The notes beneath the pieces were generated by a model that was not told where the DNA came from, did no database searches, and saw only the letters and a program-made list of their open reading frames with translations. Shown here piece after piece: positions 46,479 through 56,811 of a DNA stretch of 64,000 bases. The stretch covers positions 81,396 to 145,395 of the forward strand of contig CALITO010000002.1 of assembly GCA_938041455.1 (NCBI GenBank), written 5' to 3'. The position numbers were made by a program, and so were the translations under genes. Each line of letters begins with the position of its first letter. The stretch's first letter is position 1. The stretch is from an uncultured bacterium (GTDB lineage Bacteria > Armatimonadota > JACIXR01).

Positions 46479-47123
46479 ATGTTAGAAGCGCTCAAGGCTG
46501 ACATCCAAGCAGTATTTGAGAGAGACCCAGCAGCAAGGAATATATGGGAGGTTCTCACCTACCCAGGACTGTGGGCAATAATTTTCCATCGTATCGCCCA
46601 CCTGCTCTGGGAAGCTAACCTCCGTTTCTTAGCCCGCCTTATCTCCCAGGTTAGTCGTTTCCTTACCGGCATAGAGATACATCCAGGTGCAAAGATAGGC
46701 AAGGGTTTCTTCATAGACCACGGTATGGGTGTGGTGATTGGCGAGACGACCATCATAGGTAACAATGTTACCCTCTATCAAGGTGTCACTTTGGGAGGAA
46801 CGGGTAAAGAAAGGGGAAAGCGTCATCCTACAATAGATGACGATGTAGTGATAGGGGCAGAAGCGGTTTTATTAGGACCTATCTATGTGGGGAAAGAAGC
46901 AAGGATAGGCGCGGGTTCTGTAGTCCTCAAATCCGTTCCACCTCGTTGCACAGTTGTGGGCGTCCCCGCCCGTATAGTGCGTAGAGAAGGGAAGAAAATC
47001 CCTCCCTTGGAACACGCTCGTATAAGTGACCCCCTGGAGGAGCGTTTCCGGGAGTTAAATCAGCGTCTCACCTTCTTAGAGGAAAGGATAAAGGAATTAG
47101 AAAAAGTAACGAGAAATGCCTAA
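46479..47123 (+). CDS. cysE: Serine O-acetyltransferase
   Basis: [47 protein letters not shown] hexapeptide repeats. Confidence 0.95.
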   Translation: MLEALKADIQAVFERDPAARNIWEVLTYPGLWAIIFHRIAHLLWEANLRFLARLISQVSRFLTGIEIHPGAKIGKGFFIDHGMGVVIGETTIIGNNVTLYQGVTLGGTGKERGKRHPTIDDDVVIGAEAVLLGPIYVGKEARIGAGSVVLKSVPPRCTVVGVPARIVRREGKKIPPLEHARISDPLEERFRELNQRLTFLEERIKELEKVTRNA

Positions 47124-48156
47124 GGTCCTTGTGGCGATGAGTGGAGGGGTGGATTCCTCCCTTTCTGCTTTCCTCCTTGTTAGAGAAGGCTACGAGGTTA
47201 TAGGTGCCACTATGAACCTCGCGGAGGCTAACCCTAAAGCATTGGAGGATGCCCAAAAAGTTGCCCAATTGTTAGGTATACCCCATTATACCCTTGACCT
47301 CCAAGACGATTTCCAAAAAGAGGTGCTTCAACCTTTCCTTAAAGGATATAGTGAAGGGAAAACCCCCAATCCTTGCATACTTTGTAATAGATATATAAAG
47401 TTCGGCACCCTTTGGAAGAAAGCAAGAGAATTGGGCTGTGATTTCTTAGCTACGGGACATTATGCCCGCATTGGAAAGGATAGCCGAGGAAGAACTGCGT
47501 TGATGAAGGGAAAATCAACAAGGGAGCAATCCTATTTCCTTTACAACATCCCTTCCTACTTGTTGGAGAATATCATTTTCCCCCTGGGTGAGTGGGAAAA
47601 GGAAGGGGTTAGAAAAAAGGCAGAGGAGGTGGGTTTACCTGTAGCTCAAAAAGAAAAAAGCAAGGACCTTTGCTTTGTAAGGGAAGGCGACTATCGATTC
47701 TGGATGCGTAAACTTGCACCAGAAGCATTTCAAAAAGGTCCTATAGTAGATAGGGAAGGGAAATTCTTGGGTTGGCATAAGGGTATAGCAAACTATACAA
47801 TAGGACAGAGGCAAGGATTGGGCATCCCTGCGGGAATACGCTTGTATGTAAAGGAGATAAGGACAAGCAATAATACCATCGTGGTGGGAACCGAGGAAGA
47901 GATAGAAGCAAAAGCGGTTTGGGCTACCGCGCTGAATTGGCTCTCATTACCCCCAGAGGAAGGCGAGAAAGTAGAAGCTAAGATTCGCTATGCTTCCCCA
48001 GCTCGGCCTGCTTATGTGTTTTGGGAAGGGGACAACATCAAGGTTGAGTTCAGTGAACCCATAAGGGCTCCCTCCCTCGGACAATCAGTGGTATTATATC
48101 AAGGCGAAATAGTGCTCGGAGGAGGCACAATATGCAAGATATCCTGGCTGAAATAG
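47116..48156 (+). CDS. mnmA: tRNA-specific 2-thiouridylase
   Basis: [59 protein letters not shown]. Confidence 0.96.
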   Translation: MPKVLVAMSGGVDSSLSAFLLVREGYEVIGATMNLAEANPKALEDAQKVAQLLGIPHYTLDLQDDFQKEVLQPFLKGYSEGKTPNPCILCNRYIKFGTLWKKARELGCDFLATGHYARIGKDSRGRTALMKGKSTREQSYFLYNIPSYLLENIIFPLGEWEKEGVRKKAEEVGLPVAQKEKSKDLCFVREGDYRFWMRKLAPEAFQKGPIVDREGKFLGWHKGIANYTIGQRQGLGIPAGIRLYVKEIRTSNNTIVVGTEEEIEAKAVWATALNWLSLPPEEGEKVEAKIRYASPARPAYVFWEGDNIKVEFSEPIRAPSLGQSVVLYQGEIVLGGGTICKISWLK

Positions 48157-49034
48157 GAAGATTGAAAAAAGACAGGAGAGCAGTTATCCTTGCCCATAAC
48201 TATCAACCTCCCGAGGTCCAGGATATAGCCGATTTCTCCGCTGATTCCCTTGAGCTCGCAAAGTATAGTATGAGCATAGATGCTAAGATAATAGTGCTTT
48301 GCGGAGTGCGCTTTATGGCGGAGATGGCTCATATTCTCAATCCCGATAAGATAGTGCTTTTGCCGGACGAATCTGCAGGGTGTCCCCTTGCCGATAGCAT
48401 AACTCCAGAAGATGTAAGAAAATTAAGAGAGGAATTTCCCGATGCTATCTTCCTCGCCTATGTCAATACCTCCGCAGCAGTGAAGGCAGAATGCGATATA
48501 TGTTATACATCGGCAAATATCCTGGATGTAATTAGTAAGCTACCAAAGGATAGAAAGCTCGTCGTGCTTCCGGATAAGCATCTTGCTCGCTGGGTGAGGG
48601 AAGAAACGAAAAGAGAAATAATTATTTGGGGAGGAGAGTGCCCTGTTCATAAAGCTATAGATGAAGAAAACATCCTAAAAATGAAAAATCTTTCCCCTCT
48701 TTCAGCTGTGATGGTGCATCCAGAGTGCAGAGAGAAGGTGGTAGCTTTAAGCGATTTCGTGGGAGGAACGGGTGGAATGATAAGATTTGCTAAAACAACG
48801 GGGTATTCAAGCTACATAGTGGGCACCGAAAGGGATATGTGTCATAAGTTGAAGAGAGAAATTCCTACCAAGAATTTCCTCCCTGCTAACGAGGAGGCGG
48901 TCTGCCAGGATATGAAGAAAACAAACCTTCTCAAAATCCTTCACACCCTCCAAACCCTCGAGTATCAAATCCTGTTGGATGTAGATATAAGGGAGAGAGC
49001 CAGAAGAACGATAGAAAAAATGTTTTCCCTCTGA
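48132..49034 (+). CDS. nadA: Quinolinate synthase A
   Basis: VILAHNYQPPEVQDIADFSADSLELAK, VLLPDESAGCPLADS, PDKHLARWV, GGECPVH. Confidence 0.97.
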   Translation: MQDILAEIGRLKKDRRAVILAHNYQPPEVQDIADFSADSLELAKYSMSIDAKIIVLCGVRFMAEMAHILNPDKIVLLPDESAGCPLADSITPEDVRKLREEFPDAIFLAYVNTSAAVKAECDICYTSANILDVISKLPKDRKLVVLPDKHLARWVREETKREIIIWGGECPVHKAIDEENILKMKNLSPLSAVMVHPECREKVVALSDFVGGTGGMIRFAKTTGYSSYIVGTERDMCHKLKREIPTKNFLPANEEAVCQDMKKTNLLKILHTLQTLEYQILLDVDIRERARRTIEKMFSL

Positions 49035-49098
49035 ATCCTACCTCGGGACGCGAACATCCTACCTTCCGGAGAATTGCGGGATAATTTTTGGATTTATC

Positions 49099-49126
49099 TT
49101 GTCAAAATTCTATTTTAGATTAAAAT
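49099..49126 (+). promoter_or_regulatory. Candidate mtaB promoter TTGTCA-N16-TAAAAT
   Basis: -35 49099-49104, -10 49121-49126; GGAGG before ATG 49154. Confidence 0.5.
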
Positions 49127-49128
49127 AG
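49110..49128. promoter_or_regulatory. Perfect palindrome CTATTTTA-GAT-TAAAATAG overlapping the mtaB -10; candidate operator
   Basis: 8-bp arms at 49110-49117 and 49121-49128. Confidence 0.55.
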
Positions 49129-49153
49129 TATAAAATAAAGGAGGAATTCTGAT

Positions 49154-50524
49154 ATGAATAATCGTATGGCCTATGAAAACTGGCAAGAGATGATTTTTGG
49201 TACTGCCAAATATCCTATTAGATGCGGTTTCTCCTTGGAAATAGGGGGTGGCGAGGTAATCCCAGAAATAAAGCCCCATCCTCGCCCTGGAACGGAGGGA
49301 GACTTGAGAACGCTTCTTGAGGAGTATGGGCGTATGACGAAGGATATAATGGAGAGGGCGATAAATCTGGGCCTTCCCTCATTAATGCTGGAGATAGAGC
49401 ATGTAGCCCAACTCACCCTTAATCCAAACTGGGGGGAAGAGGTAACAAAGCATTGTAAAGAGATTTTATATCAATTTCATCAAAAATATGGCATAAAATG
49501 TGCCCTTCGCTCTACTATCGCGGATATAAGAAGAAGTGAGCATAATTTGAGAGAAAGCAGGGAAACAGAGCTCCTCTTAGAGGGGTTTGAAAGATGTGCC
49601 CGAGCAGGAGCAGATGTGCTTTCTATAGAATCCATCGGTGGTAAAGAAGTTTTTAATTACGCGATTACTAGACAAGATATTATAGGAGTTCTTTTTGCCA
49701 TCGGGGTTTTGGGGTGCAAGGATATGGAATTCCTCTGGGATAATATCGTTGCGATAGCCAGTTCTCACAACTCTATACCCGGGGGAGATACCGATTGTGC
49801 CCAGGCCAACACGGCGATGATGCTGGCGGGAGGAATTGCAGGAGGCGATTTTCCCCACACTATTGCTTCCCTCATACGAGCAATGGCTGGAGCCCGCTCC
49901 CTCGTTGCAGTGGAGAGGGGAGCGATAGGACCCCTCAAGGATTGTGGCTACGAAAACCCCATAATAAAGGCTATAACAGGTGTTCCCATCTCTATGGAAG
50001 GTAAAACATCGGCCTGTGCCCATATGGACCTAATGGGCAATCTTTCCGCCGCAGTGTGCGACCTTTGGAGCAATGAAGCAGTAGAGTATAGAGAGATGTT
50101 CGGGGGCTCCAGTGTTGCTGTTTTCACTGAGATTCTCGGCTACGACGCCTCCCTTATGAACGCAGCAATTCTATCAGGCGCAGCTCAATGTCTTAGGGAT
50201 TTACTAGTAGCCTCTGACAAATATAGAGACCCTCAAGCCCTTGTTATCGCCCCTGATATAGCCTGGGAAATAGGTAAAGCGATAGCAGAAACACAAGGAT
50301 ATTATTCGCGAGCGAAAGCAGCCTCCCTTAAAGCAGGGGAGATAATTAAGAGAGAAGTAAAAGAGGGGAATTTAGTATTATCCCGAAAAGAATTAACCGC
50401 CCTGGACAATGCCCTCTCCGAGCTTTCCTCCCTCACGGATGACGAGGAGAAATTCACTGCGGAGATGGTTAAAAAATACCAAGAACTCGTAGAAGAGTTC
50501 CTGCCCTCTTCCTACGGGCTATAG
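49154..50524 (+). CDS. mtaB: Methanol:corrinoid methyltransferase
   Basis: MAYENWQEMIFGTAKYPIRCGFSLEIGGGEVIPE; GIKCALRSTIADIR; GGDTDCAQANTAMMLAGG; CGYENPIIKAITGVPISMEGKTSACAHMDLMGNLSAAVCDLWSNEAVEY; ends FLPSSYGL. Confidence 0.95.
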   Translation: MNNRMAYENWQEMIFGTAKYPIRCGFSLEIGGGEVIPEIKPHPRPGTEGDLRTLLEEYGRMTKDIMERAINLGLPSLMLEIEHVAQLTLNPNWGEEVTKHCKEILYQFHQKYGIKCALRSTIADIRRSEHNLRESRETELLLEGFERCARAGADVLSIESIGGKEVFNYAITRQDIIGVLFAIGVLGCKDMEFLWDNIVAIASSHNSIPGGDTDCAQANTAMMLAGGIAGGDFPHTIASLIRAMAGARSLVAVERGAIGPLKDCGYENPIIKAITGVPISMEGKTSACAHMDLMGNLSAAVCDLWSNEAVEYREMFGGSSVAVFTEILGYDASLMNAAILSGAAQCLRDLLVASDKYRDPQALVIAPDIAWEIGKAIAETQGYYSRAKAASLKAGEIIKREVKEGNLVLSRKELTALDNALSELSSLTDDEEKFTAEMVKKYQELVEEFLPSSYGL

Positions 50525-50541
50525 AAAGGAGGTATTTAGTA

Positions 50542-52293
50542 ATGTCCATCCGAAAGAAGGTCCTTTCCGCTATTTTGAAACAGAAAACTGATTCCTACCT
50601 CTGCTTATCTGCTAATCCTACCCCTACTTTTGAACAAATGAAGGAAGTCAACAGCTACTTCCCTCTTGCTCACAAAGAACCCGAGAAGATGGCTACCCTT
50701 GCATTAGCAGGACATAAGTTGGTGGGTTTTGACGCGGTAAGAATCCCCTTTTGCCAGACCATCGAGGCTGAAGCCCTCGGTTGCGAAGTTTTTATAGGAA
50801 ATGACAATATGCCTGTGGTTATCTCCCATCCCTATCATATAGGGGAAAAACCTTCCTTTCCCGATGATTTCCTTGAAAGAGGCAGAATTCCTACCCTTTT
50901 AGAAGCGATTAGCCTTATCAAAAGCGAGACAAAAGGCACACCTCTCATAGTGGGAATTGTGGGTCCTTTTACACTAACGGGTTATCTTTTGGGAACGACC
51001 AATCTCCTTATGCAGATGGCTATATCGCCAGAACAAGTCCTCCCTTATATGGAAATCGCCTTGATGGCAGAGGAAACGCTTGCTAGGGCGATAGAAGAAA
51101 GAGGTGCGGATATCATATGCGTGGAGGATATGGCAGCCTCAACCGATATGATAAGCCCAGAGATGTATAGGAAATTTGTGTTACCATCTCAGAAGAAATT
51201 GTTCGCCTCCCTATCGCTCCCCTCTATTCTTCATATCTGCGGAAATGTCACTCCTATAATAGAGGATATGGCGGATAGCGGAGCCGATGCCTTAAGTATA
51301 GATGATAGGACAGATCTCCTGAAGGCAAGACAGTTTACGATAGGTAAAACCTCCTTGCTCGGCAATATAAATCCCTCCTCTATACTCCTCCAAGGAGATG
51401 AAGAAAAAGTTCGGGAAGCGGTAAGAAGAGCAATAGGGGAGGGAATAGATATAGTGGCACCTGGCTGCGCCGTCCCCCTTGGGGCACCGCTCTCCAACCT
51501 CCGCGCTATGGTGGATGAAGCCCACAAGATAAAACCGAGGGAAACGCTGGGGGTAATCCCTTCCTCTGTTCGTCCTTTCAAAATATATGGGATAAGCGAA
51601 ACAGAAGAGGCAAGAGAATCTGTAGAAGAGGTTTCTCCCTTTCCTGAAATAAGAAAGGCGGTTCTGAGAGGAGATAAGGAGAGCTGCTCCCGAGCCACGG
51701 AGGAAGCACTCGCTTATGCAACTCCTGAGGAAGTTATGGAGAAAGGATTGGTTAAAGCTATGGAAGAGATAGGAAAACTGTGGGATGAAGGTTATTTCTT
51801 CTTGCCCCAGGTAATGCTTGCCGCCGACGCCCTTATGGAAGGAGTGAAGTTATGCGAGGAGAGAATGGAAGGGAAGTTACAAAAGAAGGGCAAAGTGGTT
51901 CTCTTTGTAGCAAAAGGAGACATTCATACAATTGGTAAGAACATAGTGAAAACCTTGTTGTCCGCTGCGGGCTTTGAGGTTATAGACCTCGGAGTGGATG
52001 TGGATGATGATAAGGTAATCCAAGCAGTTAAGGAATACAAACCTATTATGTTGGGGGGCTCCGCCTTGATGACAACTACTATGTCTGCTTTCCCCCGCAT
52101 AGCGGAGAGATTATATAAGGAAGGAATAGAGGTCCCCTTCGCCTGCGGTGGCGGAGCAGTTAATGAAGAATTCTGCGATACATTCCCCCTTGGTATTTAT
52201 GGAGGAGAGGCAAAAAGAGCCCCGCTAATTGCCGAAGCAGCCGCAGAGGGTAAAAATTGGAAAGAAATAAAGGAAATGATGAAATACCTATAA
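50542..52293 (+). CDS. Fused MtaA-type methylcobamide methyltransferase (N-term) and MtaC-type corrinoid protein (C-term)
   Basis: N-term ILHICGNVTPIIEDMADSGADALSID and IVAPGCAVPLGAPL zinc ligands; C-term VAKGDIHTIGKNIVKTLLSAAGFEVIDLGVDV...PIMLGGSALMTTTMSAFPRIAERLYKEGIEVPFACGGGAVNEEF. Confidence 0.93.
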   Translation: MSIRKKVLSAILKQKTDSYLCLSANPTPTFEQMKEVNSYFPLAHKEPEKMATLALAGHKLVGFDAVRIPFCQTIEAEALGCEVFIGNDNMPVVISHPYHIGEKPSFPDDFLERGRIPTLLEAISLIKSETKGTPLIVGIVGPFTLTGYLLGTTNLLMQMAISPEQVLPYMEIALMAEETLARAIEERGADIICVEDMAASTDMISPEMYRKFVLPSQKKLFASLSLPSILHICGNVTPIIEDMADSGADALSIDDRTDLLKARQFTIGKTSLLGNINPSSILLQGDEEKVREAVRRAIGEGIDIVAPGCAVPLGAPLSNLRAMVDEAHKIKPRETLGVIPSSVRPFKIYGISETEEARESVEEVSPFPEIRKAVLRGDKESCSRATEEALAYATPEEVMEKGLVKAMEEIGKLWDEGYFFLPQVMLAADALMEGVKLCEERMEGKLQKKGKVVLFVAKGDIHTIGKNIVKTLLSAAGFEVIDLGVDVDDDKVIQAVKEYKPIMLGGSALMTTTMSAFPRIAERLYKEGIEVPFACGGGAVNEEFCDTFPLGIYGGEAKRAPLIAEAAAEGKNWKEIKEMMKYL

Positions 52294-52424
52294 GGCATAT
52301 CCCTTATTATACACATATAGCAACCCTCTTTTTAGAATTTCAAAATTCCCCTTAAAGACAATTATTGCTTTCCTCAGAAGAAAAGGTTAAGATTTCCTCA
52401 AAATCTAAAGAGAGGAGAGATTCT

Positions 52425-53951
52425 ATGCAGGTTCGGAGAGCGCTTGTCAGCGTTTACGATAAAACGGGAATAGTGGAATTCGTCACTGCTCTTCAAGAGA
52501 TGGGTATAGAGGTCATCTGCACGGAAGGAACATCCGCCTTTTTGAAGGACCAAGGTCTTTATGTTAGGGAAGTCTCCGAGATCACAGGATTTCCTCCTCT
52601 CCTTTTTGGAAGGGTCAAGACTCTCCATCCCTATGTCTTCGCTCCTATATTAGCAAAAAGGAACGGGGAGAACTTAAGCGAATTGAGGGAGATGGGCCTT
52701 GAACCCGTTGACCTCGTCTGCGTCAACCTCTATCCGTTTGAAGAAATAATCGAGGAAAATCCTTCCCTACAAGAGGCATTGGAGATGATAGATATAGGGG
52801 GGGTCTCCCTCCTGAGGGCGGGAGCGAAGAATTTCCCCTTTGTGGCGGTCATCTGTGACCCCGCCGATTACCAATGGGTCATAGAGGAACTGAGACAGCA
52901 TGCGCTTTCCCTTCCTGAGGAGACCTTAAGGGCATTAGCTATAAAGGCTTTCAGAAAAACCGCCCTTTACGACCTTCACATCTGGCAATATCTATCCCAG
53001 ATAGAGGAAGAATTCCCCCCCCTTATCCATCAGTTCCCTTTGGAAAAGGTTCAAACACTTCGCTATGGTGAGAATCCCCATCAGAAGGCGGTTTTCTATC
53101 GGTTTCTCCCTTCGTTTTCCCTCGGTAATCTTCGTCAATTGGGTGGTAAAGAGCTATCTTTCAACAATATCCTCGACATAGACGGGGCTATGCGTTTGGT
53201 AGAAGAATTTCAAGAACCTTGTGCTGTAGTGGTCAAACACACGAGTCCCTGCGGTGTTTCCATTGACGAGGACATCGTCTCCGCCTATATAAAGGCGAGG
53301 GAAGCCGATGCGGAATCGGCTTTTGGAGGGGTAGTGGCGGTTAATAGAGAGGTGGGTAAGGAACTCGCTGAGGAAGTGGCATCCACTTTCATAGAAGTAT
53401 TGGTTGCTCCTTCCTTTACCCAAGAAGCAATAGAGTTATTGAAGAATAGGCGAAAAAATTTAAGGCTCATTCGAGTAGAGATGGAAAAGAGGAAATGGTG
53501 GGATGTAAAGGGAGTAAAGGGAGGGATATTGCTACAAGATGGGGACGAGCTAACTTATAGGGAGGAAGAACTGAGGGTAGTGACAGAAAAGGCACCGTCG
53601 CTTGGAGAGATGGAAGATTTGCTCTTTGCCTGGATTGTTTGCAAGTATGTAAAATCAAACGCTGTGGTAGTGGCGAAGAATAAGACAACTTTGGGAATAG
53701 GTGGAGGCCAGCCAAGCAGGGTGAGATCAGCGAGGATAGCGCTTGAGGCTGCGGGAGAGAAAGCAAAGGGAGCGGTTATGGCTTCCGATGGCTTCTTCCC
53801 ATTCCCCGACTCGGTTGAATTAGCCAGCAAATACGGCATAGGGGCTATAATCCAACCCGGTGGTTCCCTTAGAGATGAGGAAGTTATCCAGAGGGCTAAC
53901 GAGCTTGGCATAGCGATGGTCTTCACCGCCATCCGCCATTTCAGACATTAG
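52425..53951 (+). CDS. purH: Bifunctional AICAR formyltransferase/IMP cyclohydrolase (start corrected from 52365)
   Basis: RALVSVYDKTGIVEFVTALQEMGIEVICTEGTSAFL; RYGENPHQKAVFY; HTSPCGVS; ESAFGGVVAVN. Confidence 0.96.
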   Translation: MQVRRALVSVYDKTGIVEFVTALQEMGIEVICTEGTSAFLKDQGLYVREVSEITGFPPLLFGRVKTLHPYVFAPILAKRNGENLSELREMGLEPVDLVCVNLYPFEEIIEENPSLQEALEMIDIGGVSLLRAGAKNFPFVAVICDPADYQWVIEELRQHALSLPEETLRALAIKAFRKTALYDLHIWQYLSQIEEEFPPLIHQFPLEKVQTLRYGENPHQKAVFYRFLPSFSLGNLRQLGGKELSFNNILDIDGAMRLVEEFQEPCAVVVKHTSPCGVSIDEDIVSAYIKAREADAESAFGGVVAVNREVGKELAEEVASTFIEVLVAPSFTQEAIELLKNRRKNLRLIRVEMEKRKWWDVKGVKGGILLQDGDELTYREEELRVVTEKAPSLGEMEDLLFAWIVCKYVKSNAVVVAKNKTTLGIGGGQPSRVRSARIALEAAGEKAKGAVMASDGFFPFPDSVELASKYGIGAIIQPGGSLRDEEVIQRANELGIAMVFTAIRHFRH

Positions 53952-53984
53952 CCCACCCGAATATCAGCAAAACAGGTTTTCCTC

Positions 53985-54818
53985 TTATAGGGTTTTCCTC
54001 AAGTGCCAGTAAACACGGTGGATTTTTGCTCCTACCGCTCGCCAATAATAGCAAATAGGTCCTACCCAAGGGATTATTGCCCTCTTATATCCCAAAGCCT
54101 TCAAATCCCTTATGCTCCTCCTTAATAACTCGCTTCCTATCCCCCTTCTCCGCATATCTTCCCTTGTCCCCGTAGGACCGAAATAGCTGGGGTTGACTAC
54201 CTCGTAAGCAGCAAAGGCAACGATTTCGCCCCCCACCTCCGCTATGTGGCAGGAGATGGGACGGTTCTTGTAAGCGGACATCGTCTCCTCTAACCAGCCT
54301 CTGGAGAAATTCGCCAACATAAATTTGCTTAATGCTTCCTTATCCCTCTCCTCTAATCGCCTTATAATAACGCCGGGTATCTCCTGCTCTTCATGATGGA
54401 AATCCTCAAGGTCCAAGAACATATCCACCTCCTCCCCTGCTACTCTTTCATAGCCTTGCCTTAGGAAAAAGCACAAGGCTTCCGTATAGCGGGGGTCCAG
54501 CCCAGCAAAGAAATACCATAACCCACCTCCCACTTGAACTTCTTTCGCTCCTAAAAGCTTGGCTTCCCTCTCCCATTCCCTCAATATGGCGCTCCCGTAT
54601 CCCTTATCCCCAGCTATAGCCTTAATGTAGGCGGTTTCTCCTCGCTTGACCCCCAATATCACCCCCTTCCCTTCCTCTATGAGGTTCAAAGAGGGAGTAT
54701 AGCAGGTGTCCTCAAATACCCTTTGATATACTTGTTTGGAGGTAAAGTTATCCAGATAAAGCTTTGCATTTAGGAAATCGGTTACCCATTCGACATCCTC
54801 TCTCTCCATTATCCGCAT
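53985..54818 (-). CDS. GNAT acetyltransferase with two GNAT-like halves
   Basis: N-half KAIAGDKGYGSAILREWEREAKLLG; C-half FGPTGTREDMRRRGIGSELLRRSIRDLKALGY. Confidence 0.82.
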   Translation of the reverse strand: MRIMEREDVEWVTDFLNAKLYLDNFTSKQVYQRVFEDTCYTPSLNLIEEGKGVILGVKRGETAYIKAIAGDKGYGSAILREWEREAKLLGAKEVQVGGGLWYFFAGLDPRYTEALCFFLRQGYERVAGEEVDMFLDLEDFHHEEQEIPGVIIRRLEERDKEALSKFMLANFSRGWLEETMSAYKNRPISCHIAEVGGEIVAFAAYEVVNPSYFGPTGTREDMRRRGIGSELLRRSIRDLKALGYKRAIIPWVGPICYYWRAVGAKIHRVYWHLRKTL

Positions 54819-54833
54819 TTTCCTCAGCTCCTT

Positions 54834-55637
54834 TCAGAAATTGAATTCGCATTTTATCCTCACGCCCTTCGTTATTTCCTTTATCCATTCCCTAAGCTCG
54901 GTTTCATATTCGGGCGATTTGGCATATTCCAATCTCTCAAGTGCCTCTTTACCGAATTGACCGTAGAGCTTTTTAATTCTTCCCCCGACAAAACTATCTA
55001 TGTAATGGAGGGTGTCAAAACCCAGGAAGTCAAAACCCAACTTCTCGGCTTGACTAACGAGGTTTTCCAATTCTCGTTCTGTGAAGAAGGGTAAAATCGG
55101 GTTTATTAATATACCAGTTTCTATTTCCTTCTCCTTCAACTTCAATCCCGCTTGAATGCGTTGGGAAGGGGAGGAGGCATATGGTTCAAATACCTTAGCT
55201 ATTTCATCGTTTAACATCGTTATAGAAAAACAAACCTTTACATTGGGATGCTTTACCAAGAGGTCTATATCCCTTGCGACCCTTGCCGATTTCGTGAGTA
55301 GGAAAAGAGAGAAATCCGTCTCTATGAGGAGGCTAAGGCAATCCCTGGTTATTTGATAAAGTTCTTCAATGGGCTGATAAGCATCGCAAACAGTGGAGAT
55401 GAATATGTGCCCTTTCTTATACTTCCTTACCTCCTTCTTCAATATCTCTCCCGCATTAAGCTTAACCTCCACCCAGCTTCCCCATTCTTCTATCTTTCTC
55501 CGTCTCCAGCGGGATATGTAGACCGAATAGCAGTAGCGACAGGAATGTTCACACCCCACATAGGGGTTCAAGGTAAAGAAATTCCCCCCACTGCTACGAT
55601 TTAGCAAGGAACCAATTTTCTTTAAAATGACCTCCAT
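54834..55637 (-). CDS. Radical SAM protein (SplB-like / Rv2578c-type)
   Basis: FFTLNPYVGCEHSCRYCYSVYISR CxxxCxxC; ISTVCDAYQPIEELYQITRDCL. Confidence 0.88.
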   Translation of the reverse strand: MEVILKKIGSLLNRSSGGNFFTLNPYVGCEHSCRYCYSVYISRWRRRKIEEWGSWVEVKLNAGEILKKEVRKYKKGHIFISTVCDAYQPIEELYQITRDCLSLLIETDFSLFLLTKSARVARDIDLLVKHPNVKVCFSITMLNDEIAKVFEPYASSPSQRIQAGLKLKEKEIETGILINPILPFFTERELENLVSQAEKLGFDFLGFDTLHYIDSFVGGRIKKLYGQFGKEALERLEYAKSPEYETELREWIKEITKGVRIKCEFNF

Positions 55638-55638
55638 C

Positions 55639-56811
55639 CTATCTTTCTCTCGAATATATAGGTTGGAGGGAGGTGACGAACCTTTTCAATCTATCGAGTG
55701 CCTCCTTCAAATCGGAAAGGGAAGCAGCGTAAGTGCATCGGATAAAACCTTCTCCACTTTCTCCGAAAACCGAACCGGGGATGACTACTACTTTTTCTTC
55801 CTGTAAAAGCCTTTCAGCAAACTCTTCCGATGACAAACCGAACTTCTTTATAGAAGGGAAGATATAGAAAGCCCCCTTTGGTTCCACAACTTCAAAACCT
55901 ATCTCCTTTAATCCTTGGTAGAAGAAACGCCTCCTTTGGTCGTAGGATTCCCTCATACTTATGACTTCCTCCTGAAGCTTGAATGCCTCGATCGCTGCTC
56001 TTTGGGCTATGGTAGGGGCGCAGAGCATTGTATACTGGTGAATTTTCATCATTGCCTCAATTATTTCCCTTGGACCCACCGCATATCCAAGCCGCCAACC
56101 AGTCATTGCGTAGGCTTTGGAGAAACCGTTTACCAGGATGGTTCTTTCCCTCATTTTAGGGAGAGAAGGAAAACTGACGAACTCAACATCGTAGACGAGT
56201 TGGTCATATATCTCGTCAGAAATAACGAGCAGGTCATATTTTTCCCCAATTCTTGCTATCTCCTCCAGGCTTTCCCTATCCATCACCGCACCGGTGGGGT
56301 TGTTGGGATAGCTTAAGATGAGGAGCTTCGTCCTATTCGTTATCGTTTTCTCCAGTCTTTCGGGATTTATCTTGAACTCTTCTTCGGGGAAAGTAGGTAA
56401 TATCTTTGGTTTACCACCTGCTAATATCACACAGGGTATATATGAGACATAGGAAGGTTGGTGAATTATCACTTCATCGCCGGGGTCTATTATAGCCCTA
56501 ATAGCGAGGTCCAAAGCCTCGCTCGAACCCGTGGTGACGAGGATTTCCCCCTCAGGGTCGTAGGAAAGCCCGTAGAGATTGAACAAGTGTTCGCTTATTG
56601 CTTCCCTTAGTTCTAAAATTCCCCAGTTCGATGTATAGGTGGTGAAGCCGTTTTCCAGAGCGTAGATCCCGCTCTCCCTGATATGCCAGGGAGTGGAGAA
56701 ATCCGGCTCCCCCACCCCAAGAGAGATGACATCTTCAACTTGGGAGGCTAGTTCAAAGAATTTCCTTATCCCCGAGGGGGGAATCTCGCTTACCCGCTTG
56801 GATATTTTCAT
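55639..56811 (-). CDS. PLP-dependent class I/II aminotransferase
   Basis: VISLGVGEPDFSTPWHIRE, ILSYPNNPTGAVM, VNGFSKAYAMTGWRLGYAVGP. Confidence 0.93.
   Translation of the reverse strand: MKISKRVSEIPPSGIRKFFELASQVEDVISLGVGEPDFSTPWHIRESGIYALENGFTTYTSNWGILELREAISEHLFNLYGLSYDPEGEILVTTGSSEALDLAIRAIIDPGDEVIIHQPSYVSYIPCVILAGGKPKILPTFPEEEFKINPERLEKTITNRTKLLILSYPNNPTGAVMDRESLEEIARIGEKYDLLVISDEIYDQLVYDVEFVSFPSLPKMRERTILVNGFSKAYAMTGWRLGYAVGPREIIEAMMKIHQYTMLCAPTIAQRAAIEAFKLQEEVISMRESYDQRRRFFYQGLKEIGFEVVEPKGAFYIFPSIKKFGLSSEEFAERLLQEEKVVVIPGSVFGESGEGFIRCTYAASLSDLKEALDRLKRFVTSLQPIYSRER

Noticed and set aside
49577-50023. 148-aa minus-strand ORF opposite mtaB
   Set aside because: Antisense shadow of a highly conserved gene.
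51231-51698. 155-aa minus-strand ORF opposite the MtaA-MtaC fusion
   Set aside because: Antisense shadow; Ser/Ile/Leu-rich with no motif.
53467-53932. Minus-strand ORFs of 99 and 125 aa opposite purH
   Set aside because: Antisense shadows of the purH catalytic region.
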